Assembly: GCA_045538195.1 (NCBI GenBank)
Contig: JAZSRA010000054.1
Span: 1 to 33,054, forward strand
Reading direction: 5' to 3'
Length of the DNA: 33,054 bases
From: SVTX01 sp045538195
GTDB taxonomy: Bacteria > Bacillota > Clostridia > Oscillospirales > CAG-272
This document shows positions 6,810 through 15,362 of this stretch, piece after piece. The notes under the pieces are model-generated. The model worked only from the letters and a program-made list of their open reading frames with translations. It had not been told where the DNA came from and ran no database searches. A program made the translations under genes and the position numbers. Numbering within the stretch: position 1 is the first letter of the stretch; each line of letters opens with the position of its first letter.

Positions 6810-8783
6810 ATGGACTGTTTCAAGTTAAAAAGTGAATATAAGCCCACAGGAGATCAGCCTGAAGCAATCGCGGGACTTGTTAAGGGAATAAAAGAAGGCA
6901 AGCGTATGCAAACGCTGCTTGGTGTCACCGGCTCGGGTAAGACCTTTACCATGGCGAATATTATCGAGCAGGTCAACAAGCCTACTCTTGTTTTGGCGCA
7001 CAATAAGACCCTCGCGGCGCAGCTCTGTACCGAGTTCCGTGAGTTTTTTCCCGAAAACGCAGTGGAATATTTCGTTTCCTACTACGATTATTACCAGCCC
7101 GAGGCTTATATCCCGGGTAAGGATATGTATATCGAAAAGGATGCGCTCGTTAACGACGAGATTGACCGTCTCAGGCACAGTGCCACAAGCTCACTTTTCG
7201 AGCGACGAGACGTCATAATCGTTGCCAGTGTGTCCTGCATCTACTCTCTCGGTGAGCCTGAGGAGTATAAGGATCTTCTGATCTCGCTCCGTCCTGGTAT
7301 GCTTATGTCGCGCGAGGAGCTTATTCGCAGACTTATTTCTATCAGCTATACCCGAAATGACCTCAACCTTGTTCGTGACTCGTTCCGCGTGCGAGGTGAT
7401 ACTGTGGAGATCATTCCCGCTAGCATGAACGAGCGAGCTATCCGAGTTGAGTTTTTTGACGAGGAGATCGACCGGATTTCCGAGATAAATATAGTCACGG
7501 GCGAGATGCTACGCACGCTCTCTTACTACCCGATCTATCCCGCCACCCACTATGCCGTCTCCGACGAAAAGAGGGAAAGGGCGATCGGAGAGATATATTC
7601 CGAAATGATTGCGAGAGCCAAGTGGTTTGAGGAGCAGGGCAAGCTTATCGAGGCGCAGAGAATAACCGAGCGCGTAAAATACGATATGGAGATGCTCCGC
7701 GAGGTAGGATTCTGCTCGGGTGTTGAGAACTATTCACGCGTCCTTTCGGGCAGACCCGCAGGGTCAACTCCGTTCACGCTCCTTGACTATATGCCAAAAG
7801 ACTTTTTGCTCTTTGTGGACGAATCTCACGTCACGCTTCCGCAGGTTCGAGGAATGAGCGGCGGCGACACGGCGAGAAAGAAAAATCTTATAGATTTCGG
7901 CTTCCGTCTGCCCTCGGCTTACGATAACAGACCGCTTTTCTTCGACGAATTTGAGGAGAGGATAAACCAAGCGGTGTTCGTCAGCGCGACCCCGGGAGAT
8001 TACGAGGGAGAAAACAGCGAGCAGACCGTTGAGCAGATAATCCGTCCTACGGGACTTCTTGACCCCGAGGTAGAGGTACGTCCGATTGAAGGTCAGATAG
8101 ATGACCTTATGGGCGAAATTCGCATCCGCGCCGAAAAGGGTGAGAGGGTGCTTGTCACCACTCTTACCAAGAAGATGGCGGAGGATTTGACCGACTATCT
8201 TGCCGACAACGGAATTAAGGTCAGATATATTCACTTTAACGTCGATACTATGGAGCGAATGGAGATCATCCGTGATCTTCGCTTGGGAGTTTTTGATGTG
8301 CTTGTGGGCATAAATCTGCTCCGAGAGGGACTGGACATTCCCGAGGTGTCCTTGGTGGCGATACTTGACGCCGACAAAGAGGGATTTTTGCGCGCGGAGA
8401 GGTCGCTTATTCAGACTATCGGACGCGCGGCGAGAAATGCCGAGGGTAAGGTCATAATGTACGCAGATACTATCACGGGATCAATGGAGCGCGCGATCTC
8501 CGAGACAAACCGTCGCCGAAAGATCCAGGACGAATATAACAAGGTTCACGGTATCGTGCCGAAAACGGTCATCAAGGGCGTTCGCGACGTTATCGACATC
8601 AGCGGTAAGAACGACGACAAGGGAACGTCCTTTAAGGCGAAGAAGCAGAGAAAGCTGACCGCATCCGAGCGCGAAAAGATGATAGAAAAGCTGACCGCAG
8701 AGATGAAAGCCGCCGCAAGAATGCTTGAATTTGAAAAAGCGGCATATCTCAGAGATGAGATAAAGAAGCTGAGAGAGGGATAG
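6810..8783 (+). CDS. uvrB: Excinuclease ABC subunit B
   Basis: UvrB is the damage-verifying helicase-like subunit of nucleotide excision repair; it is loaded by UvrA and then directs UvrC incision. The predicted protein has 657 residues, normal for the family. Walker A is GVTGSGKT at residues 38-45. The damage-probing beta-hairpin segment (YYDYYQPEAYIPGKD) follows, then the DESH box in LFVDESHVTLPQ, and helicase motif VI in LIQTIGRAARN. A C-terminal UVR domain (MLEFEKAAYLRDEI) binds UvrC/UvrA. I start at the ATG at 6810 because GAAAGGTAGG lies just upstream and MDCFKLKSEYKPTGDQP aligns with known N-termini; an upstream in-frame extension would run through the promoter. uvrA follows after a 263-bp repeat-rich spacer. 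Confidence 0.97.
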   Translation: MDCFKLKSEYKPTGDQPEAIAGLVKGIKEGKRMQTLLGVTGSGKTFTMANIIEQVNKPTLVLAHNKTLAAQLCTEFREFFPENAVEYFVSYYDYYQPEAYIPGKDMYIEKDALVNDEIDRLRHSATSSLFERRDVIIVASVSCIYSLGEPEEYKDLLISLRPGMLMSREELIRRLISISYTRNDLNLVRDSFRVRGDTVEIIPASMNERAIRVEFFDEEIDRISEINIVTGEMLRTLSYYPIYPATHYAVSDEKRERAIGEIYSEMIARAKWFEEQGKLIEAQRITERVKYDMEMLREVGFCSGVENYSRVLSGRPAGSTPFTLLDYMPKDFLLFVDESHVTLPQVRGMSGGDTARKKNLIDFGFRLPSAYDNRPLFFDEFEERINQAVFVSATPGDYEGENSEQTVEQIIRPTGLLDPEVEVRPIEGQIDDLMGEIRIRAEKGERVLVTTLTKKMAEDLTDYLADNGIKVRYIHFNVDTMERMEIIRDLRLGVFDVLVGINLLREGLDIPEVSLVAILDADKEGFLRAERSLIQTIGRAARNAEGKVIMYADTITGSMERAISETNRRRKIQDEYNKVHGIVPKTVIKGVRDVIDISGKNDDKGTSFKAKKQRKLTASEREKMIEKLTAEMKAAARMLEFEKAAYLRDEIKKLREG

Positions 8784-9037
8784 GAGGCGCGGTGCCTCCG
8801 GTCACCTTGCGCATAGCGCAAGCTAGCAAGCTTTTTAGGCAAAAAGCTTGGCAAAAACCTTCCTCAAAAAAAGAAATTTAGTAGCCGTATTGGGTTTGAA
8901 AAAGGTGAAGATTTTAGTTTAAGCCTTATGGCTATCGTGTTTCGAGTTTTTAGCAGAAATTCATTTTTAAAGTTTTGAAAGGTCAAGGAAAACTTTTCCT
9001 AAAAGTTTTCCTTGTGGGGTGTGGGGAGAATCCCCAC
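8783..9037. repeat. Family-2 repeat R2 with five hairpins between uvrB and uvrA
   Basis: This non-coding spacer holds hairpins at 8783-8799 (GGAGGC/GCCTCC), 8806-8822 (CTTGCGC/GCGCAAG), 8827-8850 (10 bp), 8984-9014 (14 bp perfect, CAAGGAAAACTTTT) and 9021-9037 (GTGGGG/CCCCAC). Between the third and fourth is a 75-bp block shared with the spacer after relA: GGGTTTGAAAA, an AT-rich stretch, then the identical 14-mer TTATGGCTATCGTG (8926-8939). No ORF is credible here. It separates two genes that are normally close neighbours. Confidence 0.7.
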
Positions 9038-9046
9038 GAATAAAGA

Positions 9047-11884
9047 ATGGAGAAAAATGTAGTAATAAAGGGCGCGCGCGTCCACAATCTTAAAAATATA
9101 GACGTAACGATACCGAGGGACAAGCTTGTTGTCCTCTCGGGACTTTCGGGTAGCGGAAAATCGTCTCTGGCGTTTGACACGGTCTACGCCGAGGGTCACC
9201 GTCGTTTCGTCGAATCGCTTTCGAGCTACGCGAGAATGTTCTTGGGTCAGCTCGACAAGCCCGACGTGGATTCTATCGACGGTCTTTCGCCGTCGATCTC
9301 CATTGACCAGAAAACAACGTCGAAAAACCCACGTTCCACCGTGGGAACTGTAACCGAAATATACGACTATCTGCGTCTGCTTTACGCGAGGATAGGCATA
9401 CCGCACTGTCCCGTTTGTGGCAAGGAGATCAGACAGCAGAGCGTTGACCAGATTATCGAGCGGATTTTGAAGCTGCCCGAGGGAACGAGATTTTTAGTGG
9501 TCGCTCCCGTAGTAAGAGCGCAAAAGGGTATGCATGAAAAGATCTTTGAGAGTGCCAAAAAGAGCGGATACGTTCGTGTCCGTGTGGACGGAAACCTCTA
9601 CGACCTTTCCGAGGAAATAAAGCTTGATAAGAACAAAAAGCACTCTATTGAGATAGTTGTTGACCGTCTTGTTATGCGCGAGGGTATTCGTACGAGACTT
9701 GCAGACTCGGTGGAGAACGCTCTGAATCTTGCCGACGGACATCTTATTATCGTTCCCGTTCCCCGTGACGAGGAGGAGAACGACGGAGAGGTTCTTACCT
9801 TCTCACAGTCCTACGCCTGCGAGGAGCATGGAATTTCGGTGGGCGAATTTGAACCCCGCATGTTCTCCTTCAACAATCCGCAGGGGGCTTGTCCTCACTG
9901 CTCGGGTCTTGGCGACACAAGACGCATCGCGGTGGAAAGGCTTATTCCCAACAAGAAGCTTTCGCTCTCGGAGGGCGGTATCAACGTAAACGGCTTCAAG
10001 ACCCTTGAGGAGGAGAGCTGGAACGGTCCGCTTTTTGCCGCCGTAGGTCAGCGTCACGGCTTTGACCTCGATATGCCTATCGAAAAATTTTCGAAAGAGG
10101 CTTACGATATTTTGCTTCACGGTACGGGCGACGAAACCTACGACGTAGTCCGCTATTTCGGTGGAGAGGCTCATAGGAAGGCGGCGAAGTTCGAGGGACT
10201 TATTCCTATGATCGAGCAGAGAATGCAGTACGGTATGAGCGCGGAGTATTACGAGCAGTTTGTGGAGGAAGCACCCTGCCAGCATTGTCACGGTCAGAGA
10301 CTTAATCCTATGTCGCTGGCGGTCACCGTGGGCGGTCTCAATATTCACGAGCTTTGTTCGCTTTCAATTCAAAATGCTCTCGATTTCGTCAACTCCCTTG
10401 AGCTGACAGAAACCGAGCAGGCGATAGCGAAGGAAATACTGAAAGAAATCCGCGCGCGACTTGGATTCCTTGTCAGCGTTGGACTTGACTATCTTACGAT
10501 GTCGAGAAAGGCGGGTACTCTTTCGGGCGGTGAGGCGCAGAGAATAAGACTTGCAACCCAGATCGGATCGTCGCTTGTTGGCGTGTTGTATATACTCGAT
10601 GAACCGAGTATCGGTTTACATCAAAGAGATAATTCCAAGCTGATAGCCACCCTCAAAAAGCTCCGAGACCTCGGCAACACCGTCATAGTTGTTGAACACG
10701 ACGAGGAAACTATGGAGGAGGCTGACTATATCATAGATATCGGTCCCGGCGCAGGTATTCACGGCGGTCACGTTGTGGCGGCAGGCACGCCCGACGAGGT
10801 CAAGGAAAATGCGGAGTCGATCACGGGCGCATACCTTTCGGGAAGAAAGAGAATTGCCGTTCCCACCGAGAGACGTGAGGGAAACGAAAAGTATATCATC
10901 GTCAAGGGGGCGGCGGAGCATAACCTGAAACATATCGACGTTACCATTCCGCTTGGAAAATTCGTTTGCGTCAGCGGTGTTTCGGGCAGTGGAAAATCAT
11001 CGCTTGTCAACGGCATACTTTACCCCAAGCTTGCACACGACTTAAATCGCGCGATAGCTTATCCCGGTAAGTGTGACGGCATTGAGGGTATCGAGAATCT
11101 TGATAAGGTAATCTGCATAGACCAAAGTCCTATCGGACGCACACCGAGGTCTAATCCCGCAACCTACACGGGACTTTTTACCGATATTCGTGACCTTTTT
11201 GCGTCTACCAAGGACGCAAAAGCGAGGGGATATTTACCGGGTAGATTTTCCTTCAACACCAAGGGCGGCAGGTGCGAAGCCTGTGAGGGCGACGGCGTGA
11301 AGTGTATAGAGATGCACTTTTTGCCTGACGTTTACGTCAAGTGCGACGTCTGCAAGGGAAGAAGATACAACGCAGACACCCTTGAAGTCAAATATAAAGG
11401 TAAAAACATTTTTGACGTGCTTGATATGACGGTCGAGGAGGGTCTTGCCTTCTTCGACGGTCTGCCCAAGATAAAAAGAAAGCTTCAGACCCTTTACGAC
11501 GTGGGTCTGGGCTATATCAAGATCGGTCAGTCGTCCACCACTCTTTCGGGCGGCGAGGCACAGAGAGTAAAGCTTGCAACAGAGCTTTCCAAGCGTAGTA
11601 CGGGCAAGACGATCTATATTCTTGACGAGCCTACCACAGGTCTGCACACTGCCGACGTGGCGAAGCTCCTTGAGGTGCTTCAGAAACTCTGCGACGGAGG
11701 CAATACCGTGCTTGTCATCGAGCATAACCTTGACGTTATCAAATCCGCCGACCATATTATCGACCTCGGTCCCGAGGGCGGCGACGGCGGCGGGACGATC
11801 GTCGCGGAAGGCACCCCCGAGGAGGTCGCCGAGATCGAAGGCTCCTATACGGGGCAGTATCTCAAAAAGTGGCTAAAAAGATAA
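9047..11884 (+). CDS. uvrA: Excinuclease ABC subunit A
   Basis: UvrA is the dimeric ABC-type ATPase that first recognises DNA damage in nucleotide excision repair and hands it to UvrB. It has 945 residues, the usual length. The first Walker A is GLSGSGKS at residues 32-39, the second is GVSGSGKS in the C-terminal half, and both signature motifs read LSGGEAQR. Both Walker B segments are intact (YILDEPSIGLH, YILDEPTTGLH). The zinc module shows C-x2-H/C-x2-C spacing (ACEEHG ... ACPHCSG), a variant common in Bacillota, and there is a second CEAC...CDVC zinc site. The ATG at 9047 fits the family N-terminus, but I see no good Shine-Dalgarno: a hairpin ends 9 bases upstream. Confidence 0.97.
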   Translation: MEKNVVIKGARVHNLKNIDVTIPRDKLVVLSGLSGSGKSSLAFDTVYAEGHRRFVESLSSYARMFLGQLDKPDVDSIDGLSPSISIDQKTTSKNPRSTVGTVTEIYDYLRLLYARIGIPHCPVCGKEIRQQSVDQIIERILKLPEGTRFLVVAPVVRAQKGMHEKIFESAKKSGYVRVRVDGNLYDLSEEIKLDKNKKHSIEIVVDRLVMREGIRTRLADSVENALNLADGHLIIVPVPRDEEENDGEVLTFSQSYACEEHGISVGEFEPRMFSFNNPQGACPHCSGLGDTRRIAVERLIPNKKLSLSEGGINVNGFKTLEEESWNGPLFAAVGQRHGFDLDMPIEKFSKEAYDILLHGTGDETYDVVRYFGGEAHRKAAKFEGLIPMIEQRMQYGMSAEYYEQFVEEAPCQHCHGQRLNPMSLAVTVGGLNIHELCSLSIQNALDFVNSLELTETEQAIAKEILKEIRARLGFLVSVGLDYLTMSRKAGTLSGGEAQRIRLATQIGSSLVGVLYILDEPSIGLHQRDNSKLIATLKKLRDLGNTVIVVEHDEETMEEADYIIDIGPGAGIHGGHVVAAGTPDEVKENAESITGAYLSGRKRIAVPTERREGNEKYIIVKGAAEHNLKHIDVTIPLGKFVCVSGVSGSGKSSLVNGILYPKLAHDLNRAIAYPGKCDGIEGIENLDKVICIDQSPIGRTPRSNPATYTGLFTDIRDLFASTKDAKARGYLPGRFSFNTKGGRCEACEGDGVKCIEMHFLPDVYVKCDVCKGRRYNADTLEVKYKGKNIFDVLDMTVEEGLAFFDGLPKIKRKLQTLYDVGLGYIKIGQSSTTLSGGEAQRVKLATELSKRSTGKTIYILDEPTTGLHTADVAKLLEVLQKLCDGGNTVLVIEHNLDVIKSADHIIDLGPEGGDGGGTIVAEGTPEEVAEIEGSYTGQYLKKWLKR

Positions 11885-11921
11885 TGATATTCGGAAAGAA
11901 TCCCCAGAAAAAGGAATAATT

Positions 11922-12716
11922 ATGATAGCAAATTACCACACCCACACCGTCCGTTGCGGTCACGCCACGGGAGAGGATAGAGAATACGTCGAGAAGGCGA
12001 TAGAGCTTGGCTTTTCGGAGCTTGGTATTACAGAACACGCACCGATGCCGTTTCCCGATGATCTGCCGAAGCCAAACCTTGACCGTCTCCTTGCTATGCG
12101 CATGAAAATGCACGAGACCGACGGATATTTTGAGTCGTTTCTGTCTCTGCGTGAAGAATATAAGAACGACATCAAGCTTCACATAGGCTTTGAGGTGGAA
12201 TATATTGAATGTTGCTTTGATAGCTTTATAGACTATATCAAGAATTATCCAGTAGACTATCTCATTCTCGGTCAGCATTTCGGTGACCCGTACTCAGATT
12301 CGATGGAATATTTCGGCGCGCAGACCCACTCAAACGAGGTCTTGAAGAATTACGTCGATCTGGCAATCAAGGGAATAGAAACGGGGAAGATCACATATAT
12401 CGCCCACCCCGATCTTATCTTCTATCGCCGAAGTCTTGAGGTCTACGAACGAGAGATGACGCGACTTATAAAGTGCGCCAATGATCACAAAGTCCCCCTT
12501 GAGATCAACTTTTACGGATTGCAGGAGGTCAGAAATTACCCCACGCTACCGTTCTGGCAGTTGGCGAATGAGATCGGCTGCGACGTGGTGTTCGGAAGCG
12601 ACGCACACAAGCCCGAAAATCTACTCAATCCCTTTGCGTATAAGTATGCGAAGAAATTGGTAGCAAACAATCCGAAGCTCAATCTGCTTGAAAAAGTGGA
12701 TTTTAAACCTATATAA
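11922..12716 (+). CDS. hisK: PHP-family histidinol-phosphatase
   Basis: The likely reaction is dephosphorylation of L-histidinol phosphate, the penultimate step of histidine synthesis. The protein has 264 residues, the typical size of the PHP-type enzyme (HisK/HisJ). Metal-binding His6 and His8 occur in YHTHTVRCGHA, followed by GITEHAP and, later, GFEVEY, YIAHPDL and FGSDAHKP, all typical metal-ligand segments of this group. AAGGAA precedes the ATG at good spacing, and the gene lies 37 bases after uvrA, so it is probably read from the uvr transcript. No other his gene is in the window. A related PHP phosphoesterase with a different substrate cannot be excluded, so the symbol is tentative. Confidence 0.82.
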   Translation: MIANYHTHTVRCGHATGEDREYVEKAIELGFSELGITEHAPMPFPDDLPKPNLDRLLAMRMKMHETDGYFESFLSLREEYKNDIKLHIGFEVEYIECCFDSFIDYIKNYPVDYLILGQHFGDPYSDSMEYFGAQTHSNEVLKNYVDLAIKGIETGKITYIAHPDLIFYRRSLEVYEREMTRLIKCANDHKVPLEINFYGLQEVRNYPTLPFWQLANEIGCDVVFGSDAHKPENLLNPFAYKYAKKLVANNPKLNLLEKVDFKPI

Positions 12717-12757
12717 TAAGCTTATAAACCATAACGATTTTGAATTTTAATTTTATT

Positions 12758-13303
12758 ATGTCACATCCATTCAAACATTTTAACACTATAACGAAGCACC
12801 GCCACAAGGTAATAGTGCATTGTTTCAAGGCGGGAATAGGCTTTCAGGGTCTTTTCCACGATCTTTCAAAATACTCTCCCGCAGAATTCATTCCGGGCGC
12901 AAAGTACTATCTTGGTACCAAAAGTCCCAATGAAAAGGAAAGGGAGCTTTTTGGCTACTCTCTGGCGTGGATGCACCACAAAGGCAGAAACAAGCATCAT
13001 TTTGAGTATTGGGTAGATCTCAACACTTCAACCAAACGCTACGAGCCTGTACCGATGCCGCTGCGATATCTTACCGAAATGTTCTGCGACCGAGTTGCGG
13101 CGTGCAAGATATATAAGGGTAAGGACTACACCGATTCCTCGGCTCTTGAATACTTCTTACGAGGACATGCCCGTTCCAAGATGCACGCTGAGACTGCAGA
13201 TCTGCTTGAAGAATGGCTTCGCATGCTTGCCGAGAAGGGCGAGAAGGAGACTTTTGAGTATATAAGGGCGATTAACAAACAAGGTAAAAAAGGGGCTGAA
13301 TAG
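12758..13303 (+). CDS. DUF5662 family protein
   Basis: This is a 181-residue protein of unknown function that I recognise as DUF5662 from the N-terminal pattern HFNTITKHRHKV, a 'GLFHDLSKYSP-EF' type segment (FHDLSKYSPAEF) and WMHHKGRNKHH. The many His and Asp residues (HDLSKY, HHKGRNKHHFEYW) resemble a metal-dependent HD-like helical domain, but that is inference. No signal peptide or membrane segment is seen. I prefer the ATG at 12758, which fits the family start, over an in-frame TTG at 12740; neither has a clear Shine-Dalgarno, so it may depend on readthrough from the histidinol-phosphatase gene 41 bases upstream. A terminator overlaps its stop codon and repeat copy B follows. Confidence 0.82.
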   Translation: MSHPFKHFNTITKHRHKVIVHCFKAGIGFQGLFHDLSKYSPAEFIPGAKYYLGTKSPNEKERELFGYSLAWMHHKGRNKHHFEYWVDLNTSTKRYEPVPMPLRYLTEMFCDRVAACKIYKGKDYTDSSALEYFLRGHARSKMHAETADLLEEWLRMLAEKGEKETFEYIRAINKQGKKGAE

Positions 13304-13318
13304 ATCAGTCCCTTTTGT
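13287..13318 (+). terminator. Terminator overlapping the DUF5662 stop codon
   Basis: AAAAGGGGCTGA pairs with TCAGTCCCTTTT (one G-T wobble). The TAG stop lies in the loop region and a short T-run follows. Repeat copy B begins about 11 bp beyond it. Confidence 0.88.
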
Positions 13319-13327
13319 GTTCGAATT

Positions 13328-13932
13328 TCAAATTTTGATTTATCTATTAGTTTTTATGTTCATTTCTTTTCTGCGGAAATGTGTCACTTTCATGCCACCA
13401 GCTGCAGGAAAGTAACCAAAGGAAAGCGATTTCTTATATGTGCTTTTCTTGCCATCAGCTGCAAGAAAAGTACGAAAAGAAAAGCCGCACGGGGGATAGG
13501 GGCGGGTCTTACGAGTAAAAATGCAGCAAGCCGCATTTTTATTCGTCTCGACAGCCCCTCCCCCGTGTCCCCCAACCCCATTAGGTTAATATAGTGGAGT
13601 ACGGCTTACAACCATATAAAACTTTTAACTTCAAAGAGGCTTTCCCTTCGGGAAAGGTCGCTTACGCGACAAAGCAAAAATTACAATAAGATTACGGCTA
13701 CAAATCTAAATTGTAAGAGGGATTTAGCTTCTTAAAATCAATAAATCCATTTTGTCGGCTATGCCGACAGGAGAGGGGATACTTCCGGGGAGAGGATGTC
13801 GCAGGGCGAGAAAATGCGGCATGTTCGCTTTTTTTCAAACAAGACCCTCTCCACTTGAGCGGCGTTCTTTTCGTTCTTTTCTTCGACGCGGAAAGAAAAG
13901 GACATATAAACTAACAGATAAACTCCAATTTA
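13328..13932 (+). repeat. Family-1 repeat, full-length copy B (~605 bp)
   Basis: The element fills most of the 696-bp gap before the carboxypeptidase gene. It begins with TCAAATTTTGATTTATCTAT, the exact reverse complement of the right ends of copies A (5501-5520) and C (121-140). Two outer hairpin modules follow (13387-13412 and 13443-13470), then GCCGCACGGGGG (13484-13495), the ACGAGTAAAAA/TTTTTATTCGT hairpin, and the core hairpins TTTCCC-TTC-GGGAAA, GTCGC-TTAC-GCGAC and GTCGGC-TAT-GCCGAC. The right arm carries AAGACCCTCT and GCGGCGTT, then a decayed outer hairpin and terminal repeat (13871-13932). It is visibly the same element as copy A, estimated by eye at roughly 80% identity in the core. 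Confidence 0.85.
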
Positions 13933-13999
13933 TCGTTGCATTACACTCATAAAATTTCTTTTCCGACGATATATATTAAGGTGAAGAGGTGATTTTTAT

Positions 14000-15202
14000 A
14001 TGAAAAGCAAGGTAATGTTTACAAAACTGGCGGCAATTCTGCTTATGCCGCTTCTGGTGCTGTCAAGTCTGGTGCTACCCGCGCTTGCCGATAGCGTATT
14101 GATCTCCGAGACCCCCGATGACACCTATGAGCCGATAAAAGACGTTTTTCAGTTAAAATGCAAAAGTGCGATATTGATGGAAGCCTCCACAGGGCGAGTT
14201 CTGTATGAGCAGAACGCCGACGAGGCTCTGCCGCCTGCGTCGGTCACGAAGGTAATGACCCTGCTTTTGGTTATGGAGGCGATCGAGGAAGGTAAAATCA
14301 AGCTTGACGACATGGTATCCACCAGCGAGAGAGCGGCGAGCATGGGCGGCTCGCAGATCTATCTTGAAGTCGGTGAGCAGATGAGCGTTGAGGATATGCT
14401 GAAAAGCGTGATCATAGCCTCTGCAAACGACGCTGCCTGCGCTCTTGCAGAGTTCGTTTCGGGAAGTGAGGCGGCCTTCGTCAAGGCTATGAATGACCGC
14501 GCGGCAGAGCTTGGAATGAAGAATACCGTCTTTGAAAACACCAACGGTCTTGACGATACCGCGGAGATACATCTGACAAGCGCGAAAGATATAGCTATTA
14601 TGTCAGCAGAGCTTATCAAGCACAAAAAAATTCTTGAATACAGCTCTATCTGGATGGACACCGTAAGAAACGGACTTTTCGGTCTTACTAACACAAACCG
14701 TCTCGTTCGTTATTACAACGGCTGCACGGGGCTTAAGACAGGCTCAACTGACAAGGCGGGCTTTTGCATCTCCGCAACCGCCGAGCGTGACGGCGTGTCC
14801 TTGATCTGCGTTATTATGGGCGCCGAGACAAGAGACGTGAGAAATCAGGCGGCTACCTCGCTTCTTGATTGGGGATTTGCGAATTACGCAGTTTTTGAGC
14901 ATACTCCCAAGGAGCTTGATCCCATAAAGGTCATGGGAGGAGCCTATGATCTGGTCAAGCTCGAATACGATCCTTTTTCATTTGTCACCGAAAAGGCGAG
15001 CGTAGGAAAAATTCAATATAAGATAGAGCTGCCCGAGTACGTAACCGCCCCCCTGAAGCAGGGTGACGAGATTGGCAACGTGATTTTCACACTTGACGGC
15101 AAGGAGGTGGGCAGAACACCTATCGTAGCCTCTGCCGACGTGAAAAAGATTGGTTTTGCCGACGTTTGGTGGCGAATGCTGGGAAAGTTTCTTATAAGAT
15201 AA
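14000..15202 (+). CDS. D-alanyl-D-alanine carboxypeptidase (PBP5/DacF type)
   Basis: This low-molecular-weight penicillin-binding protein (peptidase S11) removes the terminal D-Ala from peptidoglycan stem peptides outside the membrane. A signal peptide covers residues 1-30 (hydrophobic core LAAILLMPLLVLSSLVLP, cleavage near ALA-D). The three active-site motifs are intact: SxxK as Ser81-Val-Thr-Lys84, SxN as SAN at 141-143 and KTG at 246-248. The last ~100 residues form the beta-rich C-terminal domain found in PBP5-like enzymes, followed by a weak amphipathic tail (WWRMLGKFLIR) that may anchor it to the membrane. AAGGTGAAGAGGTGA before the ATG supports the start. At 400 residues it is a normal DacA/DacF length; which paralogue it is cannot be told, so no symbol is given. 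Confidence 0.94.
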   Translation: MKSKVMFTKLAAILLMPLLVLSSLVLPALADSVLISETPDDTYEPIKDVFQLKCKSAILMEASTGRVLYEQNADEALPPASVTKVMTLLLVMEAIEEGKIKLDDMVSTSERAASMGGSQIYLEVGEQMSVEDMLKSVIIASANDAACALAEFVSGSEAAFVKAMNDRAAELGMKNTVFENTNGLDDTAEIHLTSAKDIAIMSAELIKHKKILEYSSIWMDTVRNGLFGLTNTNRLVRYYNGCTGLKTGSTDKAGFCISATAERDGVSLICVIMGAETRDVRNQAATSLLDWGFANYAVFEHTPKELDPIKVMGGAYDLVKLEYDPFSFVTEKASVGKIQYKIELPEYVTAPLKQGDEIGNVIFTLDGKEVGRTPIVASADVKKIGFADVWWRMLGKFLIR

Positions 15203-15243
15203 GAAAAAACGCGTAAAAATCCCTGAAAAACCTTAAAAAGCTA

Positions 15244-15272
15244 TTGCAAAACGTCAAAAGTTATGTTATACT
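15244..15272 (+). promoter_or_regulatory. Promoter of pgi
   Basis: TTGCAA (15244-15249), 17 bp, TATACT (15267-15272). The predicted start near 15279 leaves an ~80-base leader. Confidence 0.75.
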
Positions 15273-15300
15273 TAAATTGCAAAATAAATATTTTTATAGG

Positions 15301-15350
15301 GGATCGGAGTAGACCAGAGGCCTTCTGCCTTTACGCCTTGCGATCGTCTT
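15301..15350 (+). promoter_or_regulatory. Structured 5' leader of pgi (unclassified)
   Basis: GATCG (near 15303) pairs with CGATC (near 15343). Inside, GTAGA pairs with TTTAC, and CAGA with TCTG around GGCCT, giving about 14 stacked pairs with internal loops. It lies between the predicted transcription start and the GGGAGG ribosome site. I do not recognise it as a known riboswitch; it could also be a chance stem. Confidence 0.35.
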
Positions 15351-15362
15351 TGGGAGGTTAAA

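Noticed and set aside
15301..15350. tRNA gene or known riboswitch before pgi
   Set aside because: There is no cloverleaf and no T-loop or acceptor pattern, and no riboswitch consensus that I know fits; kept only as an unclassified leader.
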